A DNA stretch of 64,000 bases from Callipepla californica brunnescens. Its lineage: Eukaryota; Chordata; Aves; Galliformes; Odontophoridae. The notes under the pieces are model-generated. The model saw only the letters and a program-made list of their open reading frames with translations, had not been told where the DNA came from and made no database searches. Shown here piece after piece: positions 14,701 to 27,062 of the stretch (positions are counted from its first letter, which is position 1; each line of letters begins with the position of its first letter). The stretch is from positions 19,550,937 to 19,614,936 of the forward strand of contig JALIRH010000002.1 in assembly GCA_023055505.1 (NCBI GenBank). Direction: 5' to 3'. The position numbers were made by a program, and so were the translations under genes.

Positions 14701-14872
14701 GCACTGTCATAAGATTTTCCTGCCCACAAGTTTTGTAACTCAGAAACCTTCCAAATTTATCCTCTCACCTCAGGCTGTCAAACCACTATTCTTAATTCAA
14801 TTTTGAAAACAACATGACATTAACAACCAAGTTCTTCCCAAAATGAATACTCATCTACTTTTAAATTCGCCT

Positions 14873-14927
14873 TATTCCAATTACAACACGAAGAATTCCA
14901 ATTCCAAGTACAACACGAAGAGTGTTT
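14873..14927. repeat. imperfect direct repeat with TACAACACGAAGA motif
   Basis: Two copies of a segment with ATTCCAA and then TACAACACGAAGA, offset by about 27 bp. The second copy has a small insertion. Confidence 0.7.
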
Positions 14928-17900
14928 CCAGTGCCATGCACTATTAGTATTCATATTTTTCCAATGCAAAGTATGAGTGTAAGCCAGATTTTTCAAGTAA
15001 TTAAGAGGATATAAATGTTGTTTGCTGCAAGAGCACAGTTCTTGAAAGACCAGAGTCCTGGCAACTATCATAATCCTTTTGAAATTGCTCATATTAAGAT
15101 TAAAGATCACTTTGTTCCTCTATTCCCACAACTAGTTGGTATGGTAAAAACATCAGTCCCCTAGTTTTATATGTAACATCTTTAACATTTGCTCTCCTTT
15201 CTGTGCATGTGATTAAATGTAACATTTTGAAATCCCAAAGTTCTGAGAAAAACATAAATCCTTGTCCACAGCTGCTGTTTGACTCTGGAAACACATGCAT
15301 TTTCTTTTCAAGCATCTACCATCAAAAAATCCCAAAGGATTTGAACTGGAGAACACCTGCATCTCTTCATTTAGTTCCAATAACAGAGTCTAAACTTCAA
15401 AATTACAAAAATAGATGCTATGTTCAGCTGCAGTTACATTCTGCCCCTAATTCCCGTGAACAAAAATGCTAAGAGCATGAAATCATTCAGGCAAGCTCTG
15501 TCATCGAGAGGATAAGATTTTTTGCACCAGAAGCCCAGTGGGAACTTGATAGAAAACTGGCAACAATTACAGATAAAGTACATAGTGAAATCCTCAGGGA
15601 GAGAAAAGGAAATGTAACAAGATAGATGGGTATAATTTTTACACATTTATGCCCAAACCACAAATGTGAATTGTCTTTAATTACTGCAATATATTCGGCA
15701 TTTGCACTCATTCATTGTGTCAAATTGTTCCAAAATACTTCAAATTACTTTAGGAATTCTCTTTTACAAGTTTGCTTTATTTACAAGTTCAAGCATTCCT
15801 TTAAAGTAGAACTGAAAACTTTAAAATTACAACTATCGTAGCTTTAAAATCCAGACTTTGCATTGTTCCCCACGTAAGCAGCCAAAATTAAATAAACAGA
15901 AAAATGTCAGCATCAGTTTTGTTCTGAACTCTGAAAAACGGGAAGTTGAGGGGTATACATAGTTCTTTATGAATCAAAAGGAATGCATGTAAAATCTATC
16001 CGCTCCTCTCAGATACGTTCAAACAGATAAAATCAGCAGGTTTATGAAAAGAAAAACATACAATACTTATGGTGCAACATTAACAACAGGTTTTTGTTTT
16101 GTTTTATGTTTGTATCTGTGATATCTTCCAACTCTAAATTGTATTTTCCCTTCATAAATGCATTTTTCATTTAGCCTGGAGGAGAGAGATCTTCTCTAAT
16201 CTTAGAAAAATTTACAGTGAAGAAGAAAATAAGCTGTTTGGAAAGTTCAGAAAAATATCACTTAAATGGGCAGTTAACAACTTCTCCAGGGTTGAATATT
16301 TGCTCTTTACTCTTTGTGCAGCTTTCACATGAAATAGAGAAGGCTCTTTGCACTCTTACTTTGATCGACAGAGTATATCAATTTACCATATATGAGCATA
16401 ACATTAATATAGGTATTTCTATTTACTTGCTAATTTCACTTCTGCATTGCTGAATATTTTTAAGGGATCTGAAAGAAAATTTGATTCATTGTAATTTTTA
16501 TTTCCTATTGATTTATATGTAATAGAGCTCTCCATACGTTGACTATGTGTGCATTCCCAATTATTCAACATGGCAAACCACACAGAGCATAATCAGCTCA
16601 CCTCATCTATTCAACAGCTGCCCATAATTAAATACTAACACACATTCATTTTGAAATCTCCCAATTTCTCTCAAAGCCAGGTGAAACAAACAAGGTCTGC
16701 TGCTTGCTCTGAGGGTTAATAAATCCAGGGTTAGTTCAGAGAAGCTGTAAGACATTCCGCAGCCTCTCCCCTGTATTGTACATGCTGCAGTTTAGATAAA
16801 GATTAGCATAGATGTCCACTGATTTTTACAACTATGCAGAGAGATTCCTGAAGAATTTTTTATACAAAAAAGGTACTCAAAGTTACAAAGCGTGCAGATG
16901 TATAATTAAGGATTAAACAAAGTCCATAAATACTTCTAACATCGGTTTATCCATTTTTCATTGCCCTAATGATACCAAGGAATAAAACACTGTTGCTAAA
17001 TTACTACCAGCACATGCACTTGGTCCACACAGTTCTTACTTTGCTTGCAGATGCTCTTCATAGTGCACTTTAACACTGCCCTTCACAGAACGTTTCATTA
17101 AAATACTTTCTCTCTTTGCTGCTCAATGCAGCATGTTACTATTAGAAGCATTTTTTTCTCTTCCTCTCAGCAGCAGATAAGAAATAAAATACTTATGTAA
17201 AATGCTTTATTACTCAAATTGTACATACACATAACTATTGCAGGGCTACCTGCAGCCAAGCAACAAAAGGAAGCTGCACAGCAGCCTGGGTCACCATGGA
17301 TCACAGGATTTCAGTGGCATAACGCGCCGGTTGACACAACAAGGGGATAAAAGGGTTCCCACCTGTTTCCCTGCTGAACTCATCCAAATTATTCAAGAAA
17401 TGCACACCACGGGCACAACCTTCATCCTGGCACTTCATACCCAAATAACTGCTTTCGTTTTGGACCCTGTTGTTTTCCATTCAACCTCACAGATGCATAA
17501 GGAACCCATTAGTTACACCTCCTTCGTTCGTGTTTATGTAAGCAAAATTTAAAAAAAAAATCACTCAGCCATTGTGTTGTACCCCAAGATTGCTCCACAA
17601 CCTCTTTTAGGGTGTGGTCCCATTGCTTCTCAGAATAATCAGAAACTCTCCTCCATTGCTTCTCCGGGTTTTAAGCACAAAAGCAATCCCACCAAACTGG
17701 AACTGTAGTTCCTCTTAACTCTTTCAGAAAACACGTCTATGTCTCAACAGCATCAGCTACATGGCTATTTTTACAAGGCTGCCTCCAATCTCACCTCTAG
17801 CAATTTGATAATACAGAACACCGCTTGATATCTTTTCTCATCTCTAATGGACAGCTTTGTATCACTCCTTCAACAAGCAGGTTGCACTATTCCAACTTCT

Positions 17901-19734
17901 TTCTTGCAGTATTCCTATTCCAGACTATCACATCTAAAATTATTTGGAGAAATGACTATGATAGTCTGACTTCAGTACTGCCAAATCATCTCCAGTAATA
18001 CAGCTTTAAACAGCACTTCTATTCCCCTGTGGCATAAGCTGAATTTGCTGTCAAATTATCCAGTAGAGCTTTAATTCCCAAAAGTGACTGCAACTGACAG
18101 CAAAAGCATTTTTATGCTTTCAAATCACTTCATGTATTGTCCACACTCTTGATAAAAAGGCTAATTGTATCTCCTGTCTTACACTGCCTCAGCTCCTTAG
18201 CAAGCATTTGAATGTGAAGCCATTAATTCCCTCACCCTTTGGATAGAACCTGAAATAGCTTAAATGCTGCTCCCTCATTTTATTTACAAAACAAAACAAA
18301 ATCCACATCTTCTTTCATTTGTAGTACGCTGCTCTCCACACTTCCTGGGATTAAAGCTTGAACAAATCTGTCATTTTTTCTCTCCTGTTTGTATTCAGCC
18401 CTATCTGCCATCCTACACACAGACCTAGACAGGGTGCACAGATCATCTAACAATCAAGGACTCCAATAAAATCAGCGCTCCTTTCCTGAGGCACAAGGGA
18501 GATGGCCCAAAACATTTCCAAATCTTAACATTTTAAATGCATCTCCAAGACAGATATCATGGATACTTGCCTTGCTACAAACCAGTTTTCTGCTACATTA
18601 TTAGCTGACCTCCAAGTCCCTGCATCCAACTCTGAACTACACTTCATTTGTTCGTCCATTAATTCTCTAAGGCATCATCTGTCACAACCTACCAATACTC
18701 TCTGCTATCTAACTGGATTATCAATTATACTTGTGAGCTAAAATACATGACCACTGTGACCAGTAAAAATTACAATTATTCTACAACATAGTTTTGGATT
18801 TTCGTTGTTCTTTGTTTTTGTTTTCTGGTGTTTTTTTTTTTGAGGTTTTTTTTTTAATAAATATTCACAGTTCCCTTAAAGATTAAATAATATTCTAAGA
18901 CAAATCAGAAATTTAAACTTCAAAGATGACAGAAAAAGCAATAATCAATAATTAATATTGTTACCATTATGAACATTTAAACTTCCTTAAGTGAGACAAC
19001 AGGTCCAATAGATTTTCATCACTCCTTTCTTTCAAAAAGTGATCTGAGTAATCTGAATCATGAATTGTTCTCTCAGGCAATGTTTTAGTAGCAGGAACTT
19101 GAGATAATTATTATAAAAACAGCATCAAACATTTCAGTATGATACTCTCCAATAAATGTACGAGTGTCAATACTGAGAGGATAACCTAAAGTTTACTGGA
19201 GGGGGTAGTGCTTGCAAACAATTTGCTCTGCATAAGAAAAAAAAGATTTTGTTTCTACACACACATTTGCTAAGACAATAATAAATGTACTGCTGCTTTT
19301 CAGATCAATGTTATCCAACAACCATTAAAAACAAAATAATAGAAAAAAACACTTTCAAACACTTCTTGTATTTGACAGTTCTGGGGCCATTTGATATTTT
19401 TACTTTCTTTAATCTACATTTTTCCTTTCTTTTTCCTTTTTGTCCCCTCATACCATTCCTATCGTGGCAACAGGAGCAACTTTTTAACCTCATTTGTAAA
19501 ATGCAACATACTAACAGCAAAACCTAGAGAACAGTGTATTTCTCAAGTTACGTTTGTTTTAAACCAGATTCACTGTTGTTTGAAACAGACCAATGTTACG
19601 TTTAAAGCCCACAGAAATCATAAGAATGTTAGATAAGAGTATTAGTGCCCACAATGTCAACATCTTTAAATTCACTTGAGCAACTCTCTGAAAAATATTA
19701 ACTCGTTTCTCATTTAAATTTATCACAAATTCAA

Positions 19735-19797
19735 CAAAGACAAATGTATACTCATCAATAAAGACAAATGCATACTCAAAGACAAACGTACACTCGT
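19735..19797. repeat. three-copy minisatellite, ~20-bp unit
   Basis: Three imperfect copies of AAAGACAAATGTATACTC, with variants GCATACTC and CGTACACTC. They lie about 450 bp to the transcript-downstream side of the 174-nt VPS13B exon. Confidence 0.75.
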
Positions 19798-20248
19798 ATG
19801 CATCTTAAAAATCACTTTTAATTATCAGGAATTCTATTTATAATTGAATCAATAAATTTTATAAATATCCTGCAAATTTATGTGAGCCACTTCAAATGTA
19901 ATATGTCAACTTCTGTATGAGAAGTTCAAGCTGTTAGAGGAAAGAAAGAACAAAACTAATGTTTACAAGAACCCTAGCAAAAAATAAAAATGTTTATAAA
20001 AAGCTCTGCATGATTTATTTGAAAGGCAACCAAAGTCAATGAAGCATTTCTTACTGAAGAGGACATTATCAAAATGCTGCATCAAGTTCTGTGTCTCATA
20101 GTGAGCTGAAGTAAAGTCAATATGCGTGCAGTACGTGAAAAATATATCTTGGCATTTGGCACATTTTGTATCGAAGTCTCTCTTTTGAAAATTACATTGG
20201 ATAGGAAAATGTAATGTGATACCAGCTTAACAAGAGTTTTGCACTTAC

Positions 20249-20422
20249 CAGAATTATGGCAGTAGTCCATACACTGTGGAATTTGGATTGTAAAGGCCAC
20301 CAAATCTGGAGCTAAGAGAGATTCTGGCTTTCTGCTCTCATTGAGCCATTTACTGCTGTGTAAGTCTCTGGTGTCAGAAGGTCCCTGAATTAAAGGAATC
20401 AGCTTCTCTTTTCCACCATCAC
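20249..20422 (-). CDS. VPS13B: VPS13B internal exon (174 nt)
   Basis: This is the next exon of VPS13B after an 811-bp intron. Two leading bases (GT) join the G of the previous exon to make Gly. Then come 57 codons and one trailing base, so the exon is phase 1 to 1. Diagnostic stretches are GKEKLIPLIQGPSDT, KWLNESRKPESLLAPDL and YCHNSG, which from memory match human VPS13B with only a few conservative changes (for example V for M, I for V, C for Y). The acceptor is TTTGTCTTAG and the donor is TTCTG followed by GTAAGTGC. The open frame runs on upstream to 20495, but that part (ending in FVL before the acceptor) has no counterpart in VPS13B and is intron read-through. The following human exon begins AVLLCSIQGLAVN; I could not find its equivalent at lower coordinates, so it probably lies beyond position 1. 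Confidence 0.92.
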
Positions 20423-21233
20423 CTAAGACAAAGATTGCATTTCTTAGACTTTCTAATGTAACAAGATCATTTTCCAACTTATAAACATTCACCATTCCAG
20501 CAACAAATGCTATAAGTACATAATTAAAATAGGAAATAGAGCAAATACTTATGAATTATTAAGCAACTTCCTTAACAGCATCTTTTATATGTCCTCCAGG
20601 AAGATTTCAAATGAAGTAATCGATTCTCTTTAATTGTAACTTCAATCCTGACTGCATAAAATAATTTCTTGATATATCACCCTGAACTCAATTTAAAGAC
20701 ACTCAGTTTCAATATTCTTAACACTAGCTACCACGTATCTATAAAAAGATCATAGATTCAAAAAGTTACTGTAATCTCTTCAAAAACAGTCTGTTAAAAT
20801 TACTTATCACCAAGTTCTCAAAAACTTCTCAAGTGAAATACTTGCACCACTGATGGAAAATGAGACATCAAAAATTAAACAGAATAAAACATAGTACTAC
20901 AAATAAAGCTACATGCAAATACGGTGTGTAATACGAAAATGAAGGTTACTCCAGTTTCTTCAGCGCTTTTAGATTCATCTTTCCCTCAGAAGACAAACAC
21001 TAAATATTTTGTTTGGGTTTTTTTCAGTGTCAAAACTGACTATACTGGGGGCTAGACTGGCTAGATCATCCTGGCACACAACAATAATAATTAAAACAAA
21101 AACAGAATACAAAAAAATCTTCTGATTCATAGGAACAATGAGTAAATTCTTGTTTCAGTAACTCTCCTTGTAAAAAGCAAGGCCAATTCTCCTCTACAGG
21201 CAATAAAGTTTTACATGGTCCAGCTGCACATAC
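20423..21233 (-). other. VPS13B intron between the 65-nt and 174-nt exons
   Basis: An 811-bp intron with GTATGT at its 5' end and a CTTTGTCTTAG acceptor at its 3' end. It is phase 1. It is AT-rich and contains no recognisable repeat. Confidence 0.85.
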
Positions 21234-21298
21234 CTGGGGCTTTGGCACAAATTTTTATTGATCCCACGGTCCCAGAGGCACATTTGACCAATGATGTG
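21234..21298 (-). CDS. VPS13B: VPS13B internal exon (65 nt)
   Basis: VPS13B is a giant bridge-like lipid-transfer protein (about 4,000 residues) of the Golgi and endosomal system. It forms a long hydrophobic-grooved rod thought to carry lipids between membranes, and its loss causes Cohen syndrome in humans. Read on the minus strand, this exon gives TSLVKCASGTVGSIKICAKAP. From memory the human protein has the same stretch with one difference (M for V), in the N-terminal third of the rod. The upstream acceptor ends in TACTGCAG and the donor is CCCCAG followed by GTATGT. One leading base (C) completes a codon from the previous exon, and one trailing base (G) is completed by the next exon. A second frame is also open here, but only this one joins the next exon in phase and matches VPS13B. 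The exon is an internal piece of the gene; no start codon or promoter is expected here. Confidence 0.9.
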
Positions 21299-21624
21299 CT
21301 GCAGTACTTCAATTCAACATTCTGGATTGAGCCCTCAAGAGTTGGCAGGGGATTCTTAGATTTCACACCTAATAAAAGAAAACTGCAAATGTACTAGCCT
21401 GTTGAATTTAAATATTTTTATATTCCTTTACCAAGGCATTTAAACTTAATTATACTTTAATTATCTACCTTAGATGTTCTCATAGCATTTTCGTTGTGAT
21501 TCACAGTTTTGAACTGGAAGTGAGAGAACATTCTGTAGATTTTGTAATACAGTTACACATAAAATATAGGCAGATATGAGAGAAAAACACAAAAGGCCAC
21601 TTAGATACTGCAATAGTAAATAAG

Positions 21625-21645
21625 CATATATACACACACACACAC
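21625..21645. repeat. AC microsatellite
   Basis: A short run: ATATATACACACACACACAC. Confidence 0.85.
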
Positions 21646-21749
21646 TTTTTGTTCAATTTGTTAGTGCCACCTTGACTGCTCTCTTTCATGTTGTTATTGT
21701 GACCTTTTCATTTCAGGATATTAAAATGACAGTGTTTTCAGCCCACATT

Positions 21750-22110
21750 CAGGCAAGAACACTTGCCTCAGTAGCAATGTAAGGGCACTAAATCCACACA
21801 CTGAAGAGCACAGTGGGCCAAGCTCACTTGCTCTTGTTCAACAGAACTAGAGTTCAAACCCTGCCTTAGGTCACAAGTAGAACCAAGTTCTGGTGGTGCT
21901 CCCTCAGCCTCATCTGTGCACTCAGGAAAGCACCAGTGTTTGGAACAGCACAGGGCACTGAGAACTCCTGAGGAACTGAGCTGTGGCACTGAGGGCTGCA
22001 TGGGGCCAAGCAGCCCACAGAGCCCCACAGCACAGATGGGGGCAGTCAGCCCTCCTATGTGTGTGCTGTGCAGAGCTACCTATCAGAGAACAAGTACATA
22101 AATTCAGGCA
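21750..22110. other. GC-richer patch near the VPS13B exons
   Basis: About 360 bp with a noticeably higher GC content than its neighbours, rich in CAGCACAG-, GGGGCCAAGCAGCCC- and CTCCTGAGGAACTGAGC-type sequence. Both strands have open frames of 60 to 86 codons that look like products of low stop density rather than genes. No repeat family was recognised. Confidence 0.35.
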
Positions 22111-24878
22111 CAAATGAGAAAGAAATCGTTTCAGCACCTGTAAGTAGTATGAAAGGAAAAACTAACAGAAGTTACCATTTTTAAAGTTTTTCCCCCCTCT
22201 ACGCAACAGTGACTTTGAATTTGTCAGTAAGTTGGCAAGCACCTTCTTGATTATGCAAACATTAGTATAATTATGGGACCATTTCCTTACATACGTAACA
22301 CACAATTTGTTCCAAAATCTATAATTACGCTAGAAAAGTATTATGGAATAGCAGATAAAAAGTAAAAAAGCATTTTGATTTGTGCTTCAAGATAGTTACA
22401 CATATTAAATAAACTTAATATATTCTCTAAAGAATTAATTTTCTGCATGATCTCTCAAAGAGCCTCTAAAGAATGACTCCAACCCTTCCTAGTGAGGAAA
22501 AATGGTTATTTCTCTAATTGATAGGAAAGAGAAATGTCATGATCTGGTAATTGGGTTCACTGTGCCTGTTTCAGTTCCTAAGTGTTAAAAAGCATTTGGT
22601 AATCCACACAAATTTGTTTGGTAAGCAGACTTCTTGCTCTGGAAAGATATTACAATAGTTTTTGAATAGTAGGAAGAGAAACAGCATAGAAAGGGACACA
22701 CACCATTAAGCAAACTAGACCAATACAAAGAAATGGGTTGCACATTCTACACATATTTTGTTATCACATTTTAACCTGCCTGCCAGGGTTAAGGTGCATC
22801 CACAGCCTTCTGAGTTGGAATTTAGGGAGGCCTCAGGTTCAGGAATGTTCACTGTGGAACCAGTCCTCATTTCTGGCACTACAAGACTGCTTTGGCTTTT
22901 AGTCTACAGGATCAGCTACCGGTGTTAGTCTCACCCTCACACACAATTCTGCCTGGGGAGAGACTCTTCTAAAGCTGAAAATCCCCTTTCACCTAAGGTT
23001 TTATATCAGAAATGATGCATGAATTTGTCAAAAGCAGATAGGGTATCTCTAGGCACCTCTTTATCTTGGCTCTGCCTCTTTGTACTACAATTCTACAAAC
23101 ACAGTCCATTGTGTTGCAAAAAACCAAGGATTTGTTTTCTAATTTTTTTCCCCTATTCCAAAATAAATAAAATAGTTAATAGCAACCAAGATTATGATTG
23201 GAGCATAACAATGTTACTATATCCACCTCCCAGCAACACTTTTATGGCTCAAAGCACAAGCTGTAATGCTTTATACATTTCTCTCACTTCCCTGTGGAAA
23301 ATTAAGTAGTTTAAAACCTGAGTATTTTCCATCATTAAGTCCACTTCCCGAACCGGGGTGTTATGGCATTCTCTTTTAGTATCACATCTGATAACAAAGA
23401 AACAGTTGCACTACCTATTTGTCTCTGCTCTCTCCTATTCCCATACCAAATAACTTCTGGACTCGCTGAATTTTATCAAGATTAATTAGAGACACTTATC
23501 TTCTGTGATATTCATGAAAATCTGGGTATAGTTGCCCTGTAACCCAAACTATCAGCATATGCACAACAGTCAGGAAAGCACAGCTCTAAAGTAGCCAGAG
23601 CCTTTGCACTCAGCCAGCAGCTGAGGATCACAATGCGATACTAGGAACACTGAATGACTTGGCCTTGAAGAAACACACAAACTCTCAATACATACTCATA
23701 ATTAATATTTCAAGATTAACAACTGTATTTTAATGCATGTGGTATAAATGTGTACGTCTGGGAGACCTGCTGGATGATGAATACCTCCACAGAGGATTTC
23801 AATTATTTGAAAAGAGCATTGAAAAGTATTTGTAAAACACAGCACAGAGATGCCTTGACTTTTTATGCATTCTTTTGACATCAGATGGCATCATCTTTCT
23901 GCTCTCATTTTTAATACCAGGTAGCCACAACACAGTGCACTGCAGTAATCAAAGATTAGTTGAAAGACAAATTAATTCTGCTCAGCTTTCACGTCTATGG
24001 ACTGGAGGATACTTGGAAACCCCATTTGCTGAATGTTAAAACCCTGTGCAAAGTATACAGTAAGAGATGTGGAACTAAGAATGGCTACCTACATTTCTAT
24101 CACAAAAATTGACATGGCTGTATGGTGACAACCCCTGCCAAGTTTCAAGTTTCTTTTTCAAAGCAGTGGTAAATCAGTTATTTTGCTAACCACTTATAGC
24201 CAGTATGGAAACACCACATTTTCCGCCACGTCCAAATTTTTTTTTGAAGGGACAAAGCATGCCTCAGCCAATTTGTGAAACTGGTAAATTTCATAAAAGC
24301 AGCCCTTTTCACTATCTATTCCTCTGCCGAGCCATACTTTCCAACTCTATATCTTCAGTTCTTCCCAAATACCCTCCCTTTTTTCATCCATAATGACATC
24401 ATTTTAAAATCAAAGTCTCTGTGGTTATACATACAGCTAAAATGTTCCTTAAACACCTACTTCTGAACATCTGTAAATTCCCTGGCAGCTCTGTCTTAGA
24501 CAATCGTTTTAGCAGGAAGATGTTAACACTCATAGATAAGAAACGTTCCATGTACCCAACTACAAAGTCAAATTTGGTATGTGAATAAACATTAAAAAGA
24601 CTTTTTTTTCAGTGAAGACATGGAGCATGAACTCAAAGGGGAACAAGGTGAACCAAATCTCTCATTGCAAACAGTAACATTTTCCAAATTTCAACTTTTT
24701 CAAAATTACTGAAAATGAAGCATGAGAAAGGCTTATATTCAAGGTTTAAAAATAACCATGCAAGTGGAATTTGTGCTGCACTTACTCCCCTGAAATTATA
24801 CCTTAGAAAGCAGCATTTACTTGACTTTTCTACTCTATGCAGTCAAAAACTAGATTAGCAGTTTCTTTCTCAGTACAT

Positions 24879-25228
24879 CTCACATTTTATCTAAGTTCTG
24901 CTTTAGACACTGACAGGCTGCTCTCAGATCTCCCCAGAGCCTTCTCTTCTCCAGGCTGAACAGCCCCAGCTCTCCCACCCTGTTCTTGTAAGGGATATGT
25001 TCTATCCCTTGGATGGTTTTTGTGGCCCTCCTCTGGATGCACTCTAACAGGTTCACATCTCTCCTGTACTTAGGACTCCACATCTGGATGCAGTACTCCC
25101 GATGAGGTCTCACAGTGCAGAATAAAGGAGCAGGATCACCTCCCTCGCCCTGCTGACCACAATTCTTTTAATGCAGCCCAGGATACTCTTGGCTTTGTAG
25201 GCTGTAAGGTCTTTCACCAATGCATTTG
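24879..25228 (-). mobile_element. CR1 fragment, antisense
   Basis: The plus strand carries the reverse complement of the CR1 3' region: CTTCTCTTCTCCAGGCTGAAC, then CTCTGGATGCACTCTAACAG and CACATCTGGATGCAGTACTCC. The minus-strand reading gives the CR1 reverse-transcriptase tail phrase RPHREYCIQMWSPKYRRD and GELGLFSLEKRRLWGDL, both broken by truncation. The 3' terminal repeat is not present, so this is an internal piece. Confidence 0.92.
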
Positions 25229-26865
25229 TAATAAGAGGAATTTGTGATCAAAGGGAAATCAAGAAAAAAAAAAAAACAAACTGAACTGATCAACAGAAAA
25301 GGCAGAAAACCCCCAGAAGAGGTGCATTATTGATTCTTATGACAAAAGTTAAGCCTGTGTGCCACCAAATCCTTCATATACAATAAATAATTTTTTAGAA
25401 AAATCATAAAATAGTAAATGAAAAATATGAAAAAGGAAATGAATATGGCATGACTAAAACTTCTAGAAGCACTTCCAAATGAATTCTCTCCATATTTAGG
25501 TTAAGGCCTCAGAAGGAAAAAAAATGAACATTTATAGCATTAAGTATCAATAAACTATGGTTTGGCAATATTATATAGTAAAACAGCATCACTTACACGT
25601 CACATTTATTTCAAACAGTAAAAAGATCAATCCATGAATAAAAACAAGCAATTATTAACTGAATTAAATTCAATTTTAGGCCTAGGTCTTTCTGGAATCA
25701 AATTTTCAAATTATTTTCACAGAATCATGTATAGTCTCACATGACTAATACAGAAAAACTAGTAAATAAATTAAAGCATAACAGAAATCTCGTTTCCTTA
25801 ATGGAAGATACTCACTTGTGTTCAGTCTCTGCTTAAACGGTTCCCTTACTGTGGACTTCACAAATCTGCACTGATCTAAGCTAAAGGTTGCTTTTAGCAT
25901 CAGATTCCTCAGAGAAGTCATCTCTGTTCAGCCACAAACACAGCAGATGCCACAAAAATGAGTTCCAGTTGGTGTCAGTGCCTGTCATGCTCAGAGCACT
26001 GTGTGACCATAGGCTTTCAGGTTTATCATTGCAGCAAGACAGCAGTAGCATGAGATTTTAAACATTTTTTGTAACTATTCTTCCTCACACCAAATACCAG
26101 AAAATATTAGTGTGGAGTTCTTGTTGCTTTAAATAGCAAAAACAGAGAATTATCTTCTCTAGTACAATGATACTTAGTGCTGAAATCTCCCAAATTACAA
26201 TACTCACAACTCCATTATTTATTTTTTTTAGTTTGTCACCATGACCTGCTTACTACATTTACCAGCCTCAGTGTAGGTACTCCTAAAACAATTTTCTCTC
26301 TTCAAAATACAGCAATTAAGGAAGCTTATTTTAAGGAAGTGTCAATGTGCCGATCTATTTTGTACTATTTCATCTTAACTTAGATTATTAGTGCTATTCC
26401 GATTTTGATTATCTTGATTATTTATATTCTCACAATGGTGTCAACTAGTTTCCAGTATACATACCACTATTCTTAGAAATTCCTATCTTCTTTCTTCTTA
26501 TACTTAAAAGGGCAACGAAGAGTTGACAGACTTGTCTTGCTTATAATGATCAGGACAGCTTTTCTACTGTGTGAACTGCTTGTCCCATAGTTCCACATCA
26601 GGAGATAAAAAACAGAGACATAGATACCTACACCAAGTATCTCTTTTATCAGATTGAGACACAGGCCCAAACAAAGTATCACATTTTTAAGAAAAATATT
26701 TATCAAGGAAAAAGTCTACAATTATTTTCAATTAAACGTTAAGCTGCACAGATCACGTGCATGTGCATGCAACATAAAAACTATTTAGAATCTAAATCTA
26801 ACTATCAAATAGTGTGTTCTATCTCAAATTTACAGTGAGTATACAAATGCTGAAGTCACACACAC

Positions 26866-27062
26866 AATCACAAGTGTTGGAAGAGACTTTAAGTGATAAG
26901 TCCAACTCCCAGGCTAAAGCAGGGACCCTACAACAGGTCACACACTCAGGTAGGCATCCAGATGGTTCTTGAATATCTTCACAGTAGAATACTCCAGAAC
27001 TTCTCTGGACAGCCTGTTCCAGTGTCAAATGCCACTGACTGAAATGCTACCAGGATGCAATA
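26866..27062 (-). mobile_element. CR1 3'-end fragment, antisense
   Basis: The reverse complement of a CR1 3' end: CACAATCACAAGTGTTGGAAG, then GTCCAACTCCCAGGCTAAAG, ATGGTTCTTGAATATCTTC and GACAGCCTGTTCCAGTGTC. It is diverged from the 24.9-kb piece and belongs to another CR1 subfamily. It has the same orientation as VPS13B. Confidence 0.9.

Larger units (their letters stand above)
1..20248 (-). other. VPS13B intron, 3' of the 174-nt exon
   Basis: This is AT-rich intronic sequence on the sense strand of VPS13B. It holds a short CR1 3' end (about 9.1 kb), a deleted mariner (11.2-11.8 kb), several small imperfect tandem repeats and short A/T tracts. Open frames of 60 to 104 codons occur on both strands but show no recognisable family. 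I see no exon matching the next part of VPS13B, which implies an intron longer than 20 kb. That is in keeping with the very large introns of this gene in vertebrates. Confidence 0.7.

Noticed and set aside
20423..20495. The upstream part of the 137-codon open frame that contains the 174-nt exon.
   Set aside because: VPS13B similarity begins exactly after the TTTGTCTTAG acceptor at 20423. The earlier codons are intron read-through.
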